Assembly (NCBI GenBank): GCA_965206145.1
Contig: CBDBIK010000005.1
Location: forward strand, 434,001 to 498,000
Length of the DNA: 64,000 nt
Source: CBDBIK01 sp965206145
GTDB taxonomy: Bacteria > Pseudomonadota > Alphaproteobacteria > TMED109
Reading direction: 5' to 3'
The notes beneath the pieces are model-generated. The model ran no database searches. It was not told where the DNA came from and was given only the letters and a program-made list of their open reading frames with translations. The position numbers and the translations under genes were made by a program. Below, piece by piece: positions 9,616 to 19,075 of the stretch (the stretch's first letter is position 1; every line of letters starts with the position of its first letter).

Positions 9616-10383
9616 ATGGCAACTGAAAACGGAACCGCCCACGGCCCTCTCGAGCAATTCGAGATCAAGGAAATCATCCCCATCCTTGTGGGCGACTGGA
9701 ACTTCTCGTTCACCAATTCCTCACTATGGATGTTGATCGCAGTAGGAACGGTGGCAATGCTTTTCCTTGCGGGCACCCGCACCGGTTCGCTGGTTCCTGG
9801 ACGCTGGCAGATGGCACTTGAAATGACTTACGGATTCATCGGCAACATGATCCGCGAAAACGTGGGCAGCGCCGGGTTCCGGTACTTCCCGTTCATTTTC
9901 ACATTGTTCGTCTTCATCCTGTTCGGCAATCTGCTCGGGATGATCCCCTACAGCTTTACCTACACAAGCCACATCATCGTGACGTTTACGATGGCGGGCG
10001 TGGTTTTCATGGGCGTCACCATGATTGGTTTCGCCCGACACGGCCTGCGTTTTCTCTCTTTTTTCGTGCCATCGGGGGTGCCGGGATGGCTCATCCCCCT
10101 CATGGTAACGATCGAGGTGATCAGTTACTTCGTCCGCCCCGTAAGCCTGTCGCTCCGGCTATTCGCCAACATGATGGCAGGCCACACGATGTTGAAAGTT
10201 TTTGGAGGCTTCGTCACGTTGCTGCTCGGCAGCGGTGGCGTGATAGCTCTTCTCGCACCTGCTCCGCTCGCGCTGGTTGTCGCACTCACGGGTTTTGAAA
10301 TCCTCGTGGCGACAATCCAGGCTTACGTCTTCGCCGTCCTGAGTTGTCTCTACCTCAACGACGCACTCCACCTTCACCACTAA
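9616..10383 (+). CDS. atpB: ATP synthase Fo subunit a
   Basis: 255 residues with five to six membrane helices. The essential Arg lies in SLSLRLFANMMAGH, and the last helix carries the family-typical AYVFAVLSCLYLNDALH ending. Subunit a forms the proton half-channels against the c-ring in the inner membrane. The ATG chosen matches the usual alphaproteobacterial N-terminus (PLEQFEIKEIIPI); longer in-frame extension into atpI is not credible. Confidence 0.96.
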   Translation: MATENGTAHGPLEQFEIKEIIPILVGDWNFSFTNSSLWMLIAVGTVAMLFLAGTRTGSLVPGRWQMALEMTYGFIGNMIRENVGSAGFRYFPFIFTLFVFILFGNLLGMIPYSFTYTSHIIVTFTMAGVVFMGVTMIGFARHGLRFLSFFVPSGVPGWLIPLMVTIEVISYFVRPVSLSLRLFANMMAGHTMLKVFGGFVTLLLGSGGVIALLAPAPLALVVALTGFEILVATIQAYVFAVLSCLYLNDALHLHH

Positions 10384-10424
10384 CGCGCACGCTTGCGCGC
10401 AACTCCTTCCAGAAAGGAATTTTC

Positions 10425-10652
10425 ATGGAAATCGAAGCAGCAAAATTGATCGGTGCCGGTCTTGCAACCATCGCCCTTGCGGGCGTAGGCGTCGGCATTG
10501 GCAATATTTTCGGCAGCTACGTCGCCGCGGCGATCCGCAACCCTGCGGCCGCGCCCAAGGTGTTCGGCAACGTTCTCCTCGGCTTTGCGCTGACGGAGGC
10601 GATCGCGCTGTTTGCGCTATTGATCGCCTTTCTCATCCTCTTCGCCTTTTGA
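10425..10652 (+). CDS. atpE: ATP synthase Fo subunit c
   Basis: A 75-residue two-helix hairpin. The first helix is Gly-rich (IALAGVGVGIGNIFG), the polar loop has the conserved RNPAAAPK, and the second helix has the proton-carrying Glu in ALTEAIALFA. It forms the rotating ring of Fo. A strong AGAAAGGA ribosome-binding site precedes the ATG, fitting the high copy number of this subunit. The stop overlaps the TTG start of the next gene. Confidence 0.97.
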   Translation: MEIEAAKLIGAGLATIALAGVGVGIGNIFGSYVAAAIRNPAAAPKVFGNVLLGFALTEAIALFALLIAFLILFAF

Positions 10653-11251
10653 GCGAAAAGGCTCCCTCCGTGTCGAGAATCGCGTTCCGCATCACACTCG
10701 GGATTGTGCTTGCGGGCCCCGGGACTGCGCTTGCCGCTGAAGGCGGCGGCAGCATGCCGCAGCTCGACACCTCAACCTTCGCCTCCCAGATCTTCTGGTT
10801 GGTGATCCTGTTCGGGTTGCTCTACACGATCATGTCCGTGGTCGTGATGCCGCGCCTTCGCGACGTACACGAGACGAGGAACCGCCACATCCGTTCCGAC
10901 CTCGACCACGCCGAAGAACTCAAGCAGGAAGCCGAAAAAGCGATCAAGGCATACGAGAAGCGAATCGCCGAAGCGAGAGCAGAAAGCGAGAGAATCCTCC
11001 GGGAGGCCGTCGAGAATGCCGCTGAACGCTCACGGAAGAAAAACGAGCGGCTCGCTAAGGAACTCGTCGCCAAAATGGCCGAGGCGGAAGCACGGATCGA
11101 TCGGGCTCGGACCCGTGCCAAAAAGGCGTCGGAGGCAGAAACGGAGGCGCAGGTTCTCGTGCAAGGGCTTACCGCCGCCCTCATTGGCAAGCGCCCACAG
11201 GCCGCCGAGGCCGCAAGCGCGGTGGCAGCGGCCGAGGCCAGCGTACGATGA
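10649..11251 (+). CDS. atpF': ATP synthase Fo subunit b' (AtpG/AtpF2)
   Basis: 200 residues: an N-terminal hydrophobic leader ending in Ala residues, a second membrane segment (FASQIFWLVILFGLLYTIMS), then a long Ala/Glu/Arg-rich coiled coil. This two-hydrophobic-segment form is typical of the b' stator subunit of Alphaproteobacteria. The TTG start overlaps the atpE stop by four bases; a GTG seven codons on is an alternative. The stop overlaps the start of atpF (ATGA). Together with b it forms a heterodimeric peripheral stalk. Confidence 0.92.
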   Translation: MSEKAPSVSRIAFRITLGIVLAGPGTALAAEGGGSMPQLDTSTFASQIFWLVILFGLLYTIMSVVVMPRLRDVHETRNRHIRSDLDHAEELKQEAEKAIKAYEKRIAEARAESERILREAVENAAERSRKKNERLAKELVAKMAEAEARIDRARTRAKKASEAETEAQVLVQGLTAALIGKRPQAAEAASAVAAAEASVR

Positions 11252-11757
11252 CCTGGGAAGCACTCCAGAATGATCCTTCTTTCTGGGTGGCAGTCTCGTT
11301 CGTCATCTTCGTTGCGGCGTTCGGGCGTACTTTGTGGAAGCGCCTTGCGGATGTTCTGGATGCGCGCAGGGAGAGCATCCGCTCCGAAATCGCCGCCGCC
11401 CGCAAGCTACGCGACGATGCCCAAGAAATGCTAAACGACCATGTACGTCGGCGCAAAAGCGCCGAAGAGGAAGCCGAGGTCATCATCGAGCGAGCCCGCG
11501 AGCAGGCGAAACGCCTTGTTGAGGAAAGGTCGCTCCAACTTGAGGCACAGCTCGAACGAGCACGGGAGCGAACGCGCAGGGAAATCGAAAGCGCGCAGGA
11601 AGCAGCCATTTCCGATTACCGCGAGCGTCTGTCGAGCCTTGTCGTGCGGGCAACGGAAACACTGCTACGGAATCGGCAGGACCAGGATACCCATACCGCT
11701 CTCGTGGAACGGACAATCGCGGACATAAGCCAAGTGTTCGAGAAAACCCGCGCCTGA
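11248..11757 (+). CDS. atpF: ATP synthase Fo subunit b
   Basis: 169 residues with one N-terminal membrane helix (about 10-28) followed by a highly charged coiled coil, ending in a DISQVFEKTRA tail. It is the second stator subunit, pairing with the b' protein encoded immediately upstream. The ATG overlaps the b' stop by four bases, indicating coupled translation. It ends the Fo cluster; hslV follows after about 75 bases. Confidence 0.94.
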   Translation: MTWEALQNDPSFWVAVSFVIFVAAFGRTLWKRLADVLDARRESIRSEIAAARKLRDDAQEMLNDHVRRRKSAEEEAEVIIERAREQAKRLVEERSLQLEAQLERARERTRREIESAQEAAISDYRERLSSLVVRATETLLRNRQDQDTHTALVERTIADISQVFEKTRA

Positions 11758-11832
11758 GAGTCCAATCACGGGCCGCGCACGTGATTTCGGGAACAATGCG
11801 TCCCATATACCTCTGGAACGGATAACCCGCCC

Positions 11833-12381
11833 ATGTCTTCAAACATTTCCTGGCACGGCACCACAGTGCTCGCCGTTCGCAAGGGCGGGCAAGTTGTCAT
11901 CGCAGGTGACGGACAAGTGACACAAGGCGACACGGTGATGAAATCGAATACCCGCAAGGTGCGTCGCCTGGCGGATGGTGCGGTCATCGGTGGCTTCGCA
12001 GGTTCCACCGCCGATGCGCTCACCCTCTTTGATCGCCTCGAAACAAAGCTCGAGAGCCACCCCGGACAGCTCATGCGCGCCTGTGTCGAGCTTGCCCGCG
12101 ACTGGAGGACCGACCGTTACCTACGCCGCCTCGAAGCGATGATGGCGGTCGCCGACAAGGACATTTCACTCATCGTCTCAGGCACCGGCGATATCCTTGA
12201 GCCTGAAGACGGTTTGATCGGGATCGGTTCCGGCGGTGCCTATGCACTGGCCGCAGCACGGGCCCTCGTCGGCGAGGGATCCTTGTCCGCCGAAAATGTC
12301 GCCCGCAAGGCCCTCGAAATCGCCGCCGGCATCTGCATCTATACGAACGAATCGGTCACGCTCGAGGCACTCGACGTATGA
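11833..12381 (+). CDS. hslV: ATP-dependent protease HslVU, peptidase subunit
   Basis: 182 residues. The proteasome-like active-site Thr is residue 10 (WHGTTVLAV), exposed after loss of the short propeptide. The GDGQVTQGDTVMK and GSGGAYALAAARAL stretches are diagnostic for HslV. It assembles as a double hexameric ring and degrades unfolded and regulatory proteins with HslU. The stop overlaps the hslU ATG (ATGA). Confidence 0.97.
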   Translation: MSSNISWHGTTVLAVRKGGQVVIAGDGQVTQGDTVMKSNTRKVRRLADGAVIGGFAGSTADALTLFDRLETKLESHPGQLMRACVELARDWRTDRYLRRLEAMMAVADKDISLIVSGTGDILEPEDGLIGIGSGGAYALAAARALVGEGSLSAENVARKALEIAAGICIYTNESVTLEALDV

Positions 12382-13688
12382 CGGCGTTCACACCGCGGGA
12401 GATCGTCTCCGAACTCGACCGCTTCATCATCGGACAGACCGCCGCCAAACGTTCGGTGGCAATCGCACTCCGGAACCGCTGGCGTCGTCAACAGCTCGAG
12501 CTGCCGCTCCGCGATGAGGTGCTGCCGAAAAATATCTTGATGATCGGACCGACCGGCGTCGGAAAGACCGAGATCGCACGCCGCCTCGCACATCTTGCGC
12601 AGGCCCCCTTCATCAAAGTGGAAGCGACAAAATTCACAGAGGTGGGCTATGTCGGCCGCGACGTGGAATCAATCGTCCGTGATCTTGTCGAGAACGCGAT
12701 CATGATGACCAGAGAGCGTTTGCGAAAAGAGGTTCTTGCCAAGGCGCAGGTCGCAGCCGAGACACGCGTGGTCGATGCGCTAGCCGGCGAGGACGCATCC
12801 GATTCAACCCGGGAAAAACTACGGGAAATGCTTCGTTCCGACGAGCTCAACGACAAGGAAATCGAAATCGATGTGACCGATTCCCAGGCCAGCATGCCCT
12901 CCTTTGACATCCCCGGTCTTCCAGGGGCACAGATGGGAATGATCGATATCGGCGAAATGTTCGAGAAAACCTTCGGTGCCAAAAATACCCGCAAGCGCCG
13001 AATGACAGTGACCGAAAGCCACCGCATCCTCGTCGAGGACGAGAGCGACCGTCTGATCGAGGACGACGACGTGCGTCGCCTAGCAATCGGCGCTGTCGAG
13101 CAAAACGGCATCGTTTTCCTCGACGAAATTGACAAGATCAGTCGCAACCAGGATCGGCACGGTGCGGACGTAAGCCGCGAGGGAGTCCAGCGCGACCTCC
13201 TACCTCTCATCGAGGGAACAGTGGTCACCACCAAGCACGGGCAAGTGCGAACCGATCACATTCTCTTCATCGCCTCAGGTGCGTTCCACCTTGCCAAGCC
13301 GTCCGATCTCCTGCCGGAATTACAGGGCCGATTGCCGGTCCGGGTAACCCTCGACCCGCTCGACGAAAAGGATCTGGTGCGCATCCTCACCGAGCCGGAG
13401 AACAGTCTTACTAGACAGTACATCGCCCTTCTCGGTACCGATGAGATCGAACTTGTGTTCACCGACGACGGAATCGCAGCCCTAGCCAGGGTCTCGGCCC
13501 TAGCTAATCAGACGGTGGAAAACATCGGTGCGCGACGGCTCCACACCATTTTCGAGCGGCTACTAGAGGACGTGAGCTTCTCCGCTACCGACCGAGGTGG
13601 AGAAAAAGTCGTCGTAGACGCAGAGTTCGTGCAGTCCACTGTGGGTGATGAGATCGAAAAGAGCGACCTGGGACGCTTCGTTCTGTAA
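12378..13688 (+). CDS. hslU: HslU ATPase, unfoldase of HslVU
   Basis: 436 residues of the AAA+ Clp/HslU family: Walker A GPTGVGKT at residues 57-64, the pore motif GYVGRDV at about 93-99, an intermediate I-domain from about 110 to 235 with low conservation, Walker B IVFLDEIDKI, and sensor residues near GARRLHTIFE. It unfolds substrates and feeds them to HslV, with which it is translationally coupled. Length is normal for the family. Confidence 0.97.
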   Translation: MTAFTPREIVSELDRFIIGQTAAKRSVAIALRNRWRRQQLELPLRDEVLPKNILMIGPTGVGKTEIARRLAHLAQAPFIKVEATKFTEVGYVGRDVESIVRDLVENAIMMTRERLRKEVLAKAQVAAETRVVDALAGEDASDSTREKLREMLRSDELNDKEIEIDVTDSQASMPSFDIPGLPGAQMGMIDIGEMFEKTFGAKNTRKRRMTVTESHRILVEDESDRLIEDDDVRRLAIGAVEQNGIVFLDEIDKISRNQDRHGADVSREGVQRDLLPLIEGTVVTTKHGQVRTDHILFIASGAFHLAKPSDLLPELQGRLPVRVTLDPLDEKDLVRILTEPENSLTRQYIALLGTDEIELVFTDDGIAALARVSALANQTVENIGARRLHTIFERLLEDVSFSATDRGGEKVVVDAEFVQSTVGDEIEKSDLGRFVL

Positions 13689-13781
13689 GTCTGGGCATAT
13701 GTGTCGCGGTTCGCCGCATCGTCATTGCCCTTGCGGATGTACCCTCCCTGCCTTACGGACTCCAGCTAGGAGAACTTTGCC

Positions 13782-15461
13782 GTGCAGAACGGACCTTCTT
13801 CTCAGCGTGTTGATGCACTTGTGGTCGGCGCAGGTGTGGCCGGGCTGTACGCACTTTATCGGCTCCGAGAGCGGCTCGGAATGAACGTTCTCATCTTGGA
13901 AATGGCCGACGCGGTGGGAGGTACCTGGAACTGGAATCGCTATCCGGGTTGCCGGTGCGACGTGGAAAGCCTCGAGTACTCCTATTCATTTGATGAGAAC
14001 CTGCAGCAAGACTGGTCTTGGCCCGAACGCTACGGAAATCAGCCCGAGATCCTCGAATACGTAAATCATGTCGCTGACCGGTTTGATCTCCGTAAGCACA
14101 TCCGCTTCAAAACGAAGGTTACGAATGCCACTTACGACCGCTACTCAGGCCTATGGACCCTGAAAACGGAAGAAGGTGGGACGTTTGAAGCACCCGTGTG
14201 CGTAATGGCAATGGGCAATCTCTCGGTTCCGCAGATACCCAATTTTCTAGGGATCGATGACTTCGAAGGCGAGATTTACCACACCGGTCTCTGGCCACAC
14301 GAAGGTGTGGATTTCTCCAACAAACGCGTCGGCGTTATCGGCACAGGCTCGTCGGGTGTGCAAAGCATCCCGATCATCTCCAAGCAAGCGAAGGAGCTCA
14401 CAGTCTTCCAGCGCACCGCCAACTACATCCTACCCGCCCGCAACGGCCCGATGGACCCGGAACACGAGGCACGCCACAAAGCCCGCTACGTCGAGCACCG
14501 GCGCGAGGCGTACGAAACCCCGTTCGGCATCTCCGGCTACCCGCCGCCGACCCGGTCCGCCCTCGAGGTGAGCGACGAGGAGCGGAAAGCCCAGTACGAG
14601 GCGAAATGGCAAGAAGGGGGCTCGATCAGCTTCCTCTACAGCTACACCGACCTGTTAACGAGCCAGGAAGCGAATGACACGGCTTGCGAGTTCGTGCACA
14701 GGAAGATCCGGGAGATCGTAAAGGACCCCAAAACAGCTGAGACGCTCTGCCCAAACGATCATCCCATCGGAACAAAGCGGTTGGTGCTCGATACGAACTA
14801 CTACGAGACCTACAACGAATCCCACGTAACGCTGGTGGACGTGCGCAAACGGCCGATCGAGCGGATCACCCCGAAAGATTTGCGTACCAGCGAATCCGAA
14901 TACGAACTGGACGCTATCGTCTTCGCCACAGGGTTTGATGCGATGACGGGCGCGCTCAGAAACCTCGACGTACGCAATGACGGGGGACGTTCACTCACTG
15001 AAGATTGGCAGGCCGGTCCCTACACCATGCTGGGGATCATGTGCGCGGGCTTCCCAAACATGTTCATGGTAACCGGCCCGGGAAGTCCCGGAGTAAAAAG
15101 TCAAATGATCCTGTCCTGTGAGCAACACGTGGACTGGATTGTCGACTGCCTCGCCTGGATGCGCGAGCGCGGTCTAGAAACGATCGAGCCCACAGATCAG
15201 GCCCAGCATTCCTGGACCATGCACGTGAAAGAGATCGCCGATGCGACTCTCTACCCGCAGGCGGCAAGCTGGTACATGGGGGCCAACATTCCCGGAAAGC
15301 CCCGAGTGTTCATGCCTTACGTCGGAGGCGTCCACAACTACAAGAGCGAATGCGAGCAGATTGCGAAGAGTGGCTACAGCGGCTTTGTTTTCAAGGAAGA
15401 AGGCTCCGGGCCACCGGTTGATGGGACCGAAGTAGCGGACTTGGTTCAGGTGTCGCCGTGA
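13782..15461 (+). CDS. Flavin-containing Baeyer-Villiger-type monooxygenase
   Basis: 559 residues. It has an N-terminal FAD Rossmann motif (GAGVAG at 16-21), the GGTWNWNRYPGCRCD block, the Baeyer-Villiger fingerprint FEGEIYHTGLWP at about 161-172, and a second Rossmann motif for NADPH (GTGSSG). These place it with cyclohexanone and phenylacetone monooxygenases, which insert oxygen next to a carbonyl to form esters or lactones. A clear AGGAGAA ribosome-binding site supports the GTG start. It overlaps the next gene by four bases, forming a two-gene unit between the two ATP synthase clusters. Confidence 0.9.
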   Translation: MQNGPSSQRVDALVVGAGVAGLYALYRLRERLGMNVLILEMADAVGGTWNWNRYPGCRCDVESLEYSYSFDENLQQDWSWPERYGNQPEILEYVNHVADRFDLRKHIRFKTKVTNATYDRYSGLWTLKTEEGGTFEAPVCVMAMGNLSVPQIPNFLGIDDFEGEIYHTGLWPHEGVDFSNKRVGVIGTGSSGVQSIPIISKQAKELTVFQRTANYILPARNGPMDPEHEARHKARYVEHRREAYETPFGISGYPPPTRSALEVSDEERKAQYEAKWQEGGSISFLYSYTDLLTSQEANDTACEFVHRKIREIVKDPKTAETLCPNDHPIGTKRLVLDTNYYETYNESHVTLVDVRKRPIERITPKDLRTSESEYELDAIVFATGFDAMTGALRNLDVRNDGGRSLTEDWQAGPYTMLGIMCAGFPNMFMVTGPGSPGVKSQMILSCEQHVDWIVDCLAWMRERGLETIEPTDQAQHSWTMHVKEIADATLYPQAASWYMGANIPGKPRVFMPYVGGVHNYKSECEQIAKSGYSGFVFKEEGSGPPVDGTEVADLVQVSP

Positions 15462-16339
15462 CCGCTGACCAAGCCCGGCCCGGGTTCATCGGCCTTGGAC
15501 TCATGGGAACCCCCATAGCCAGGAGGATCCTCAAGGCAAATTCGGCACTTCATGTCTGGAACCGAAGCACAAGCAAGACCCACCCCTTTGCTCAGGCGGG
15601 CGCTAAGATCGCCAACACCCCCGCCACGCTTGTGCAAAATTGTGACGTGGTGGCGCTTTGTGTTACCGACACCGATGCGGTGGAAAGCGTGCTGTTCGGA
15701 AAGGACGGCATCGTTGAAGGTGCCGGTGCAAATACCGTTGTCGTCGACCATTCGACCGTTTTCCCCGAAAAAGCACGCGCCATGGCAGAGCGCCTGAAAA
15801 AAATATCCGGAGCGAAGCTGATTGATGCCCCCGTAACCGGAGGCGTGCGGGGAGCGGAACAAGGAACACTCATCGCTTTCGCAGGCGGAGAAGAAGAGGA
15901 AATCGAGCAGGCGCGTGCGGTCGTGGGTGCCTACACGAAACGCTTCGACCGGGTGGGAGCGTCCGGAGCCGGACAGGTCATGAAACTCTGCAACCAGGTG
16001 ATCGTGATGAATTCGATGTCCGTCTACGCCGAAGCAGTTCTGCTTGCCGAAAGAGGCGGGATCGATGTGTCGGCACTAGCCGACACATTACGGGACGGAC
16101 TTGCTGATTCTAATCTAATGAAATTTCTCGTCCCCAAAATGGCGACCCGCAATAACACCGTCACCGCCACTCTCCGAACGGTCCTCAAAGATTTGGATTT
16201 GATCTGCCGGCAAGGCACCGCCAGCGGCACGCCCGTCCCAGTGAGTGAAACCACGGCGGGACTTGTGCGTAAACTCGTCGACAGAGGGGACGGAGATCTA
16301 GATTTTTCGCAATTTATTCGCCTGCACGAGGACGAATAA
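15458..16339 (+). CDS. NAD(P)-dependent beta-hydroxyacid dehydrogenase (3-hydroxyisobutyrate dehydrogenase family)
   Basis: 293 residues with the family N-terminal signature GFIGLGLMGTPIA, the substrate-binding DAPVTGGVRGAEQGTL block near residue 125, and the catalytic Lys in the KLCNQV helix near 175. Members oxidise 3-hydroxyisobutyrate, tartronate semialdehyde and related acids. The GTG start overlaps the monooxygenase stop (GTGA), so the two are likely co-expressed, perhaps on one catabolic route. The exact substrate cannot be inferred. Confidence 0.88.
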   Translation: MTADQARPGFIGLGLMGTPIARRILKANSALHVWNRSTSKTHPFAQAGAKIANTPATLVQNCDVVALCVTDTDAVESVLFGKDGIVEGAGANTVVVDHSTVFPEKARAMAERLKKISGAKLIDAPVTGGVRGAEQGTLIAFAGGEEEEIEQARAVVGAYTKRFDRVGASGAGQVMKLCNQVIVMNSMSVYAEAVLLAERGGIDVSALADTLRDGLADSNLMKFLVPKMATRNNTVTATLRTVLKDLDLICRQGTASGTPVPVSETTAGLVRKLVDRGDGDLDFSQFIRLHEDE

Positions 16340-16387
16340 TCATCGACGGGTTATTGTAAGACCTGACCGGTGGAAATCCTTTGCTTC

Positions 16388-16729
16388 TTAAGCCTTTTCT
16401 TCGTTTTCGCCTTCTGCTTTGCGGATTTCCTCTGCCAATTCAGTCTCGCTCATGCTGGCGGCCTCCACCGCTGAATTCGCAAGGATCGAGCATTTCTCTC
16501 CACCCACCTCGGCGAAACCTCCGGCCACGAAGTAAAGATCGGGTTCGGCATCAAACGTTGCATGCACCGCCACCACGCCGGGGCGGAGTGCCGAAACCAT
16601 AGGTGCATGGCCCCGAAGTGCCGCGAAATCCCCTTCGGAACCAGGAATCACGACCATCTCCGGCGTAGACTGCAGAACCCGCCGCTCCGGCACGACAAGC
16701 TCGAAATTGAGAAAAGGTTCTTCCACCAT
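16388..16729 (-). CDS. atpC: ATP synthase F1 subunit epsilon
   Basis: 113 residues: a beta-sandwich domain with the conserved VIPGSEGDFAALRGHAPMV stretch and a GGFAEV motif, then a short acidic C-terminal helix. Epsilon couples the gamma shaft to the c-ring and can inhibit hydrolysis. The C-terminal helical part is shorter than usual (about 130 residues in relatives), which may weaken inhibition. The ATG lies inside the end of atpD; an upstream TTG would add four residues. Confidence 0.93.
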   Translation of the reverse strand: MVEEPFLNFELVVPERRVLQSTPEMVVIPGSEGDFAALRGHAPMVSALRPGVVAVHATFDAEPDLYFVAGGFAEVGGEKCSILANSAVEAASMSETELAEEIRKAEGENEEKA

Positions 16730-16737
16730 GGCAAGAA

Positions 16738-18162
16738 TCAAGCGGCCTCGGTTGCCATTTTTTTCGCCTTCTCGACTGCCTCTTCAATGGTACCAACCAT
16801 GTAGAAAGCCATCTCAGGCAAGTCGTCATAGTCGCCGGCGCAAAGCGCCTTGAAGCCCTTCACGGTGTCAGCAAGCTCGACAAAGGCACCGGGGAATCCG
16901 GTGAACACCTCGGCAGTGTGGAACGGCTGCGATAGGAATCGCTGAATTTTTCTTGCCCGGGAAACCGTGAGACGCTGCTCCTCAGAGAGCTCGTCCATAC
17001 CGAGAATGGCAATGATGTCCTGAAGCGACTTATAGGTTTGGAGGATTTCCTGTACTCGGCGAGCGACGGCGTAGTGCTCGTCTCCGAGAATCCGAGCGTC
17101 GAGAATTCTCGACGTGGAATCAAGCGGATCGACCGCTGGATAAATCCCGAGCTCCGCGATAGAGCGTGAAAGTACCGTCGTTGCGTCGAGATGGCTGAAC
17201 GAGGTGGCGGGAGCGGGGTCAGTGAGGTCGTCCGCTGGGACGTAAATCGCCTGCACGCTGGTGATCGAGCCCTTGCGGGTCGAGGTGATCCGTTCCTGCA
17301 GGTTGCCCATGTCGGTAGCGAGCGTCGGCTGGTAGCCCACGGCACTCGGGATCCGGCCGAGCAACGCCGACACCTCAGAGCCCGCCTGGGTGAAACGAAA
17401 AATATTGTCGACGAAGAACAGCACGTCCTGACCTTCCTCGTCGCGGAAATACTCGGCCATGGTGAGACCGGTAAGGCCAACACGTGCCCTCGCCCCCGGC
17501 GGCTCGTTCATCTGCCCGTAAACCAGCGCCACCTTGGAGCCATCTCCGTCCTTCTGGATGACACCGGAATCGATCATCTCGTGATAGAGGTCGTTGCCCT
17601 CGCGGGTCCGCTCGCCAACACCGGCGAACACGGAGAAGCCGCCATGACCTTTCGCCACATTGTTGATTAGCTCCATGATCAGCACGGTCTTGCCGACGCC
17701 GGCACCCCCGAACAAGCCGATCTTCCCGCCCTTGGCATACGGGCAGAGAAGGTCCACTACCTTGATGCCGGTAATCATGATTTCAGTTTCGGTCGACTGG
17801 TCGACGAACCCCGGGGCCGGACGATGAATCGGGAAGGTTTTCTCAGTTTTCACTGGCCCGCCCTCGTCGACGGGATCTCCAACCACGTTGACGATGCGTC
17901 CGAGCGTCTCAGGTCCGACAGGTACCTGGATGGGTTCACCGGAATCGACGGCCTTCACACCGCGCACAAGCCCCTCGGTCGCTCCCATGGCGACAGTACG
18001 GACGGAATGCTCACCGAGGTGCTGCGCCACTTCGAGGACGAGACGTCCCTCGTCGCGCTCCACGTGAAGCGCGTTGAGGATCGAAGGCAGATCGCTCTCG
18101 AAATAGACGTCCACCACCGGGCCGATCACCTGGGTGACGCTTCCTGTGTTTTCGGTTGCCAT
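16738..18162 (-). CDS. atpD: ATP synthase F1 subunit beta
   Basis: 474 residues. It has the P-loop GGAGVGKTVLIMEL, the catalytic Glu in GERTREGNDL, the ALLGRIPSAVGYQPTLATDMG stretch, and a C-terminal DELSEEQRLTV region with the conserved DELSEE. It holds the catalytic nucleotide sites. The ATG before ATENTGSVTQVIGPVVDV is the natural start, with an AGGAA ribosome-binding site; longer extension is not conserved. Confidence 0.97.
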   Translation of the reverse strand: MATENTGSVTQVIGPVVDVYFESDLPSILNALHVERDEGRLVLEVAQHLGEHSVRTVAMGATEGLVRGVKAVDSGEPIQVPVGPETLGRIVNVVGDPVDEGGPVKTEKTFPIHRPAPGFVDQSTETEIMITGIKVVDLLCPYAKGGKIGLFGGAGVGKTVLIMELINNVAKGHGGFSVFAGVGERTREGNDLYHEMIDSGVIQKDGDGSKVALVYGQMNEPPGARARVGLTGLTMAEYFRDEEGQDVLFFVDNIFRFTQAGSEVSALLGRIPSAVGYQPTLATDMGNLQERITSTRKGSITSVQAIYVPADDLTDPAPATSFSHLDATTVLSRSIAELGIYPAVDPLDSTSRILDARILGDEHYAVARRVQEILQTYKSLQDIIAILGMDELSEEQRLTVSRARKIQRFLSQPFHTAEVFTGFPGAFVELADTVKGFKALCAGDYDDLPEMAFYMVGTIEEAVEKAKKMATEAA

Positions 18163-18181
18163 GAAGGTTCCTTTCCTGGGC

Positions 18182-19057
18182 CTAGAGGGCCTCAGAGCCT
18201 GAGATGATCTCAATCAGCTCCTTGGTGATCGCGGCCTGACGCTGACGGTTGTACGAGAGCCTGAGCTCCCCGATCATGTCGCCTGCGTTGCGGGTCGCGT
18301 TATCCATCGCGGTCATGCGTGCACCATGTTCGCTGGCCGTGCTCTCCAACAGCGCACTGTGGAGCTGAATTGCGAGATTGCGCGGCAGGAGCCCGGCGAG
18401 AAGTTCTTCTTCTTCGGGCTCAAACTCGTAATGCGCGAAGACATCTTCGTGTTCTTCTTCCTCCGTCGCCGTGCGGGGGATGATCTGCCGCTCAGTCATT
18501 TCCTGCGAAAGAACGTTGCGAAAGCGGTTGTAAAGGAGGGTGCACACATCAAACTCTCCCTTGTCAAACATGGTGATAATCTCGGTGGCAAACGCCTCGG
18601 TCACTTCGAATGGGATTTCGCGTCCGGGTGGTTGCGTGTGACAGGCGACGAACGTCTCGCCATGAGTACGACGAAGCATGTCGGCACCCTTGCGGCCAAT
18701 GCAGAAAATCTTCACCTGACACCCTTCGGAGACGAGCGTCTCGGTGCGGACCCGGACTTTGCGCACGACGGAGCTATTGAATGCTCCACACAGCCCTTTG
18801 TCGGCGGTGATCGCCAGTAGCAGATGGACCTTCGATGACCCGGTGCCGGAAAGAAGCGGCGGAGCGTTGCCAGTCGGCACAGTATTAGCGAGCGAGCGAA
18901 CCATGCCCTCCATGCCCTCGGCGTAGGGACGGACCGCCTCGGCCCCTTCCTGGGCGCGACGAAGCTTGGAGGTTGCGACCATCTTCATGGCCTGAGTGAT
19001 CTTCCGCGTCGACTCGACACTCGTGATTCGAGTGCGCAGATCCTTGAGGGTGGCCAT
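18182..19057 (-). CDS. atpG: ATP synthase F1 subunit gamma
   Basis: 291 residues. The N-terminal helix MATLKDLRTRI...TRKITQAMKMVATSKLRRAQ and the C-terminal helix NATRNAGDMIGELRLSYNRQRQAAITKEL form the conserved central-shaft pair. A central Rossmann-like domain includes ITADKGLCGAFNSS. It lies between atpA and atpD in the standard F1 order with short gaps. Confidence 0.97.
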   Translation of the reverse strand: MATLKDLRTRITSVESTRKITQAMKMVATSKLRRAQEGAEAVRPYAEGMEGMVRSLANTVPTGNAPPLLSGTGSSKVHLLLAITADKGLCGAFNSSVVRKVRVRTETLVSEGCQVKIFCIGRKGADMLRRTHGETFVACHTQPPGREIPFEVTEAFATEIITMFDKGEFDVCTLLYNRFRNVLSQEMTERQIIPRTATEEEEHEDVFAHYEFEPEEEELLAGLLPRNLAIQLHSALLESTASEHGARMTAMDNATRNAGDMIGELRLSYNRQRQAAITKELIEIISGSEAL

Positions 19058-19075
19058 ACCGGTCTTGCCTCGAGC

